Source of the DNA: Chitinophaga sp. CF418
GTDB lineage: Bacteria; Bacteroidota; Bacteroidia; Chitinophagales; Chitinophagaceae
Assembly: GCF_900142925.1 (NCBI RefSeq)
Contig: NZ_FRCN01000019.1
Location: 1-55,844, forward strand
Reading direction: 5' to 3'
DNA length: 55,844 nt
Shown: positions 51,963 to 55,844 of the stretch, piece by piece
Position numbering within the stretch: the stretch's first letter is position 1
How the letters are laid out: each line of letters begins with the position of its first letter
Notes under the pieces: model-generated
What the model was told of the DNA's origin: nothing
Databases searched by the model: none
The model's input: the letters and a program-made list of their open reading frames with translations, nothing else
Position numbers and translations under genes: made by a program

Positions 51963-54899
51963 TTGATGCCTAAGGTCCGTTATATACTTTTATGGTGGAT
52001 ACTAATGGTTCTGAGCACTGTCAATAACGCAGCTGCCCAGGGGCTGATGATCCGTAATTACAACGTAAAAGACGGTCTTGCGAATGCTACGGTCTATGCT
52101 GCTGTTCAGGACAAAGAAGGATTTATCTGGTTTTCTACCCCCACCGGCGTCAGTAAATTCGACGGCAAACGCTTCCGTAACTATTCCAGGAAAGACGGAC
52201 TTACCGACAATGATGTCGTAAAACTCTCAGCCGATTCAAAAGGACGTGTCTGGTTCTCTACCCTCAACGGCTTACCTTCCTTTTTCTGGAATTATACCAT
52301 TCATACCGGCCAGAACGATTCTTCCCTGCATGTGGACGCCCGCGGACAATACATGCAGTATATGTTCGAAGACTACGCCGGTTTCATATGGTTTCTTAAT
52401 ACCAACAATCGCATCATTCAATACAGCGGTAAAAAAACAACCTACGACAAGCTGGGCGCCCTGAGTACCGATCTGTTCTACTTTCTCCGTAACGATACTA
52501 TTTTTAAGCCCCTGCAGCCTTACTTCAACCTGAATGACCTGAAAGATGTCAATAACCCTGATCAGAAGATATCAAGTGTGTGTCCTTTCCCCCTTGATCA
52601 GGTTTCCATCCAGCGGGTACGAGAACACCCGGTGATCATTGTGGATAATAACCTGTATACCTACAGCAACAAGGAGGCCGTTTGTTTTTTCAGAGGAACT
52701 GACTGGGGTATAAGGGACGAGATCAGTAACATCTGTGTCGATAATGATAATCTGTGGATAGGCACCCCAAGGGCGCTCTATTATCTGAAAGGATTCTTCC
52801 GCGGTGAAAAGAAGTCCGCCAAATTGTTGCAGAACCATTACATCACATCGCTGCTTAAAGACAAGGATGGTAATATCTGGATCACAACATTTGGAGACGG
52901 CGTTTACAATATTCCCTACAAGAATTTTTACTTTAACTATCTCGACAATACGAACGGACTGTATTCACACTCCATCTTCAGCATCGGTAAAGATGAGAAG
53001 ACCGGTACACTGCTGATAGGACAGAATGCCGGTGTATTGAATACAATGGATAGCAATAACAGGTTTCGTCAGTTCAACCTGGATACGACCAGTGGACGGA
53101 ACAGCATCCTCAGTATCCTTCCGTACAAGCCTAATGAAATGCTGATCGGCTCTGACAATGGGCTGTTCACCTTTAATACTGTCTCGCAAAAGCCATTGTT
53201 GCTGAAGCGTGTTAAAACGCTGAAAGATGTGGATATCACTCCCAGTGGAAAAATACGGATAGCGACTAAAAACCAGGTGATCAGCGGAGATGATTATATT
53301 GTCCCGAAAGAAGATGAGCTGATCACTTCTATTGCCTGTATCAATGATTCTGCTTATTATGTCGGCACCAACGCCGGGTTGTTTTATGGCGATGATGTCT
53401 CACATACCTTGAAAATACGGACCACTAAACCTGCGCTGCATTTAAGCATCAAAGACCTGAAATGGATCGATGATGAGCTTTGGGTAGGTACCAGCGATCA
53501 CGGGTTGTATGTGTTGAGGAAGGATAACAGCGTGGACACTCATCTGAGCACGGCAGACAAACTTGTCAGCGACATCTGTCAGCAGCTGTATTACGATGGA
53601 ATAGGCCGCTTATACGTTGCTACCAATAAGGGCGTTTCCGTTATTGATGTAAAAACAAAGACACTCATCCGCAATATTACTTCCAATGATGGTCTGATGA
53701 GCGATGATGCCCGTAGTGTTTTTTATCAGCAGGGGATTTTATATATCGCAACTTCCAATGGCCTGAGTTATTTCAATGATGCGAAGATGCCGGTAGATAC
53801 AGTGCCGCCGACTATTTATCTGAATCATGTGCGGTATGGCGACAGCACTTACCTGCCTGGCAAGGAGTTTGTGCTGATGTACCAGCGGAAGGCTTCTTTT
53901 GAGGTGGAATTTGGCGCCATTGCCTATGACCTGCCTGAGCTGGTGGAGTACCAGTATAACTTTTCCAGCGATACCTCAAGTGGATGGATCACGACAATGT
54001 CTAATATCGTACCTTTCCCGGACCTGCAGCCAGAGACCTATCAGCTGCAGATCAGGGCCAGAAAATACAGAAGTAACTGGAGCCAGCCGGTGGTCGTTAC
54101 CGTTACCATCCTGCCACGCTGGTACCAGCAATGGTGGGCAAGGGGGATTGTGATACTGCTTGGGTTAATACTGGTAGCCTTCGTATTGAGGGACGTCATC
54201 AGAAGGATACAACAAGGGGAGATGAGAAAGACGGAGTACAACCGGAGGATAGCAGAACTGGAGGCAAAAGCGCTGACAAACCAGATGAATCCTCACTTCA
54301 TCTTCAACTCGCTGAACTCAGTGCAGCACCTGATCATGGAAAAAGAGGAGAAACAGGCACTGAACTTCCTGGCGGATTTTGCTACCCTGATGCGGCAGAT
54401 GCTGAACAACTCGCGGAAGTCATTTATATCGCTGGAAGAAGAGATAGCCTTCCTGACACGGTATATTGAACTGGAGAAGATCCGTTTTGCGAATGTGTTC
54501 ACCTATCAGTTCGTGCTGCAGGATGACTTGAAAGACTATACAATCTACATACCACCCATGATAATACAACCGATTGTTGAAAATGCGATTAAACACGGAC
54601 TGGCTCCGAAAAATGGCAGCGGCAGACTGGAAGTGAAACTGGTGCTCCGGGAAGATATGTTATACTGCTCCGTAGATGATGATGGGATCGGGTGGGAACG
54701 TGCGAATGAGATCAAAAGCGGGCGATTGGTAAAGCATGAATCCACCGCTCTGAGCGTGATTAGGGAAAGGTTGCAGATTATAAAATCTTTTAATGGAAAT
54801 GTTGGAAAGTTAGAAATTATTGATAAATTTAAGTCTGGTTTCGGCAATAAGGAGGGTACCCTGGTTGAAATACTGATTCCCATTGTTAAGATGTTATGA
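51963..54899 (+). CDS. propeller-type sensor histidine kinase
   Basis: The 978-aa product has a signal peptide, then a periplasmic run of two-component regulator propeller repeats (EGFIWFSTPTGVSKFDGKRF, KGRVWFSTLNG, DNLWIGTPRALYYL, DGNIWITTFGDGVY and more), a Y_Y_Y-like domain (YRSNWSQPVVVTVTI) and one membrane helix (IVILLGLILVAFVLRDVI). The LytS-type kinase has NPHFIFNSLNSVQHLIM (phospho-His) and N-box NAIKHGL with DDDGIGWE. It is larger than the kinase at 13.7 kb. It overlaps the following regulator by 4 bases. The periplasmic ligand, probably a glycan or similar polymer, is not identifiable. Confidence 0.95.
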   Translation: MMPKVRYILLWWILMVLSTVNNAAAQGLMIRNYNVKDGLANATVYAAVQDKEGFIWFSTPTGVSKFDGKRFRNYSRKDGLTDNDVVKLSADSKGRVWFSTLNGLPSFFWNYTIHTGQNDSSLHVDARGQYMQYMFEDYAGFIWFLNTNNRIIQYSGKKTTYDKLGALSTDLFYFLRNDTIFKPLQPYFNLNDLKDVNNPDQKISSVCPFPLDQVSIQRVREHPVIIVDNNLYTYSNKEAVCFFRGTDWGIRDEISNICVDNDNLWIGTPRALYYLKGFFRGEKKSAKLLQNHYITSLLKDKDGNIWITTFGDGVYNIPYKNFYFNYLDNTNGLYSHSIFSIGKDEKTGTLLIGQNAGVLNTMDSNNRFRQFNLDTTSGRNSILSILPYKPNEMLIGSDNGLFTFNTVSQKPLLLKRVKTLKDVDITPSGKIRIATKNQVISGDDYIVPKEDELITSIACINDSAYYVGTNAGLFYGDDVSHTLKIRTTKPALHLSIKDLKWIDDELWVGTSDHGLYVLRKDNSVDTHLSTADKLVSDICQQLYYDGIGRLYVATNKGVSVIDVKTKTLIRNITSNDGLMSDDARSVFYQQGILYIATSNGLSYFNDAKMPVDTVPPTIYLNHVRYGDSTYLPGKEFVLMYQRKASFEVEFGAIAYDLPELVEYQYNFSSDTSSGWITTMSNIVPFPDLQPETYQLQIRARKYRSNWSQPVVVTVTILPRWYQQWWARGIVILLGLILVAFVLRDVIRRIQQGEMRKTEYNRRIAELEAKALTNQMNPHFIFNSLNSVQHLIMEKEEKQALNFLADFATLMRQMLNNSRKSFISLEEEIAFLTRYIELEKIRFANVFTYQFVLQDDLKDYTIYIPPMIIQPIVENAIKHGLAPKNGSGRLEVKLVLREDMLYCSVDDDGIGWERANEIKSGRLVKHESTALSVIRERLQIIKSFNGNVGKLEIIDKFKSGFGNKEGTLVEILIPIVKML

Positions 54900-55657
54900 G
54901 TAATATAAAAGCTGCGATCGTAGACGATGAAGTCCGCAACATCCATATTTTGCGAAATATTCTGGAGAATTACTGTAAAGATGTTACGGTAGCGGGTGAG
55001 GCGCAGAACATTCATGACGCGGCGGAAATGATCAAGAATACCCAGATTGACGTTTTGTTTCTGGATATTGAAATGCCGCCACATAATGGCTTCCAGTTAC
55101 TGGAAATGTTCCCTGTGTTGAACTTCGAAGTAATCTTCATTACGGCCTTTCAGGAGTATGCATTGCAGGCGATCAAATTTGCTGCGTTGGATTATCTGCT
55201 CAAGCCTATCAAGGTGAGTGAGGTTGAAGATGCTTTGGAAAAAGTGAAGAAGAGCAAAAAAGGCCGCCTGAATGAACTGGCTTCTATCCTTAAGGACTAC
55301 GTTAAGAACAATGATAATGCTTTCTCCAAGATAGTCATTCCTGTTAATGACGGTTACAACGTTATCGATCTGAAAGATATCATCTACTGTGAAGCATTTG
55401 ACAGCTATACCAAAATACAGCTGATCAATAACGTATCGCATCTCATCTCCAAATCACTGAAGGAGTATGAAGAGATGCTGTCAGATAAAGGCTTCTACCG
55501 TGTACATAAATCTTTCCTGATCAATATTCACCATATCGTCAAGATCATAAAGGGGCTGGGCACCGCTGTAGTCATGAGCGACCAGAAAAACATCCCTATT
55601 TCTTCCCGTAAGAAAGATGAATTCTTCGCCCAGCTGAAAGGGGTGATCAATTTGTAA
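54896..55657 (+). CDS. LytTR family response regulator
   Basis: The 253-aa product has a receiver domain (DDE at 10-12, phospho-acceptor D57 in FLDIEMP, Lys in DYLLKPIK) and a C-terminal LytTR domain (YNVIDLKDIIYCEAFDSYTK, GFYRVHKSFLINI). Its ATG lies within the kinase's last codons (ATGAG), so it is translationally coupled. It probably binds direct repeats near its target promoters; none can be pointed out here. Confidence 0.95.
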   Translation: MSNIKAAIVDDEVRNIHILRNILENYCKDVTVAGEAQNIHDAAEMIKNTQIDVLFLDIEMPPHNGFQLLEMFPVLNFEVIFITAFQEYALQAIKFAALDYLLKPIKVSEVEDALEKVKKSKKGRLNELASILKDYVKNNDNAFSKIVIPVNDGYNVIDLKDIIYCEAFDSYTKIQLINNVSHLISKSLKEYEEMLSDKGFYRVHKSFLINIHHIVKIIKGLGTAVVMSDQKNIPISSRKKDEFFAQLKGVINL

Positions 55658-55732
55658 GCGATTATTATTTATGGTAATATAACTGCCGCCGCCGTAAGGG
55701 GGCTTCTGGTGTTTATAACCATTTCCCCGGGG

Positions 55733-55844
55733 GAAACCTGTTTCGTTCCGGGGTGTACGCCCGTTTGAATCCCCGGGTTGAAATCCGTTTCGTTTCCGGG
55801 GGGTATGTCCATTCGGAATCCCGGGGTTGAAATCCGTTTCGTTT
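55733..55844. repeat. 47-49 bp tandem repeat running off the window
   Basis: Units begin GAAAYCYGTTTCGTT at 55733, 55780 and 55829 (47 and 49 bp apart). Each includes a CCGGGG and a CCCCGGG or CCCGGGG block. The last unit is cut by the window edge, and a CCCCGGGGG block precedes the first. It is intergenic, downstream of the LytTR gene. Confidence 0.85.

Noticed and set aside
55733..55844. CRISPR array
   Set aside because: The units are contiguous tandem copies without unique spacers, and no cas genes are present.

Overview
The window looks like a chromosomal segment of a Bacteroidota member, most likely Chitinophagaceae and Chitinophaga-like. This is inferred from the gene families: a DUF6443-type RHS protein, a DUF5977-like partner, LytS/LytTR pairs including one with a two-component propeller sensor, a TonB-dependent receptor with a carboxypeptidase-like N-domain, paired FadL/TodX-like outer-membrane proteins, GH76 and DUF420. 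Two promoters also fit the Bacteroidota pattern (-33 TTG / -7 TAnnTTTG), and Shine-Dalgarno sequences are largely absent. No database search was possible.

Layout. 1-13 kb is an accessory conflict island. It holds a 5'-cut DUF5977/YD protein, a 1535-aa RHS polymorphic toxin with an HNH/AHH-like C-terminal tip, and its putative immunity gene. Then come a decayed scrap of RHS sequence, a Shedu-type (DUF4263) nuclease, an IS701 scrap, a MITE-like element, two orphan ORFs, a frameshifted DUF2167 gene, and on the minus strand an orphan ParB-like toxin tip with a candidate immunity gene and a clean terminator. 13-17.3 kb is a LytS/LytTR pair divergent from a TonB-type receptor. 17.5-31 kb is a patchwork: M1 peptidase, a group-II-intron-like structured stretch, a short AraC regulator, an NTF2-like protein, an internally deleted IS3 element, a HEAT-like protein, an alpha/beta hydrolase, a membrane-anchored winged-helix regulator divergent from secreted proteins that share the C-terminus KGGC, a class-C beta-lactamase-fold hydrolase, and an IS3 orfB.

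30.7-36.4 kb is small-molecule/stress accessory DNA: AraC, SDR, NmrA-like and DUF1569 genes in a row, then a TetR repressor with two visible operators facing a beta-carbonic-anhydrase-like gene and an HD-domain gene. 36.4-38.8 kb has DUF420, a lipoprotein, a truncated SDR and a serine-recombinase remnant ending against tRNA-Leu(CAG). Seven copies of a GTGCCC(..)GG motif, most just after hairpins, are scattered from 9.5 to 38.7 kb in one orientation; one copy is the 3' end of that tRNA gene. They suggest repeated integration or decay of an element that uses the tRNA end.

38.8-55.8 kb is core genome: GH76 lipoprotein, dapD, a GT4 glycosyltransferase in a row with tRNA-maturation genes (TsaC/Sua5, CCA-adding-like enzyme, pRiA4b ORF-3-like, miaA), two paralogous outer-membrane proteins, a Gly/Tyr-rich lipoprotein, proS, and a large propeller histidine kinase with its LytTR regulator. 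The window ends inside a 47-49 bp tandem repeat.

The best candidates for something undescribed are the RHS-tip/immunity cassettes with their displaced debris, the KGGC secreted-protein locus facing an inverted-topology transmembrane regulator, and the GTGCCC/hairpin repeat family linked to the serine-recombinase remnants.
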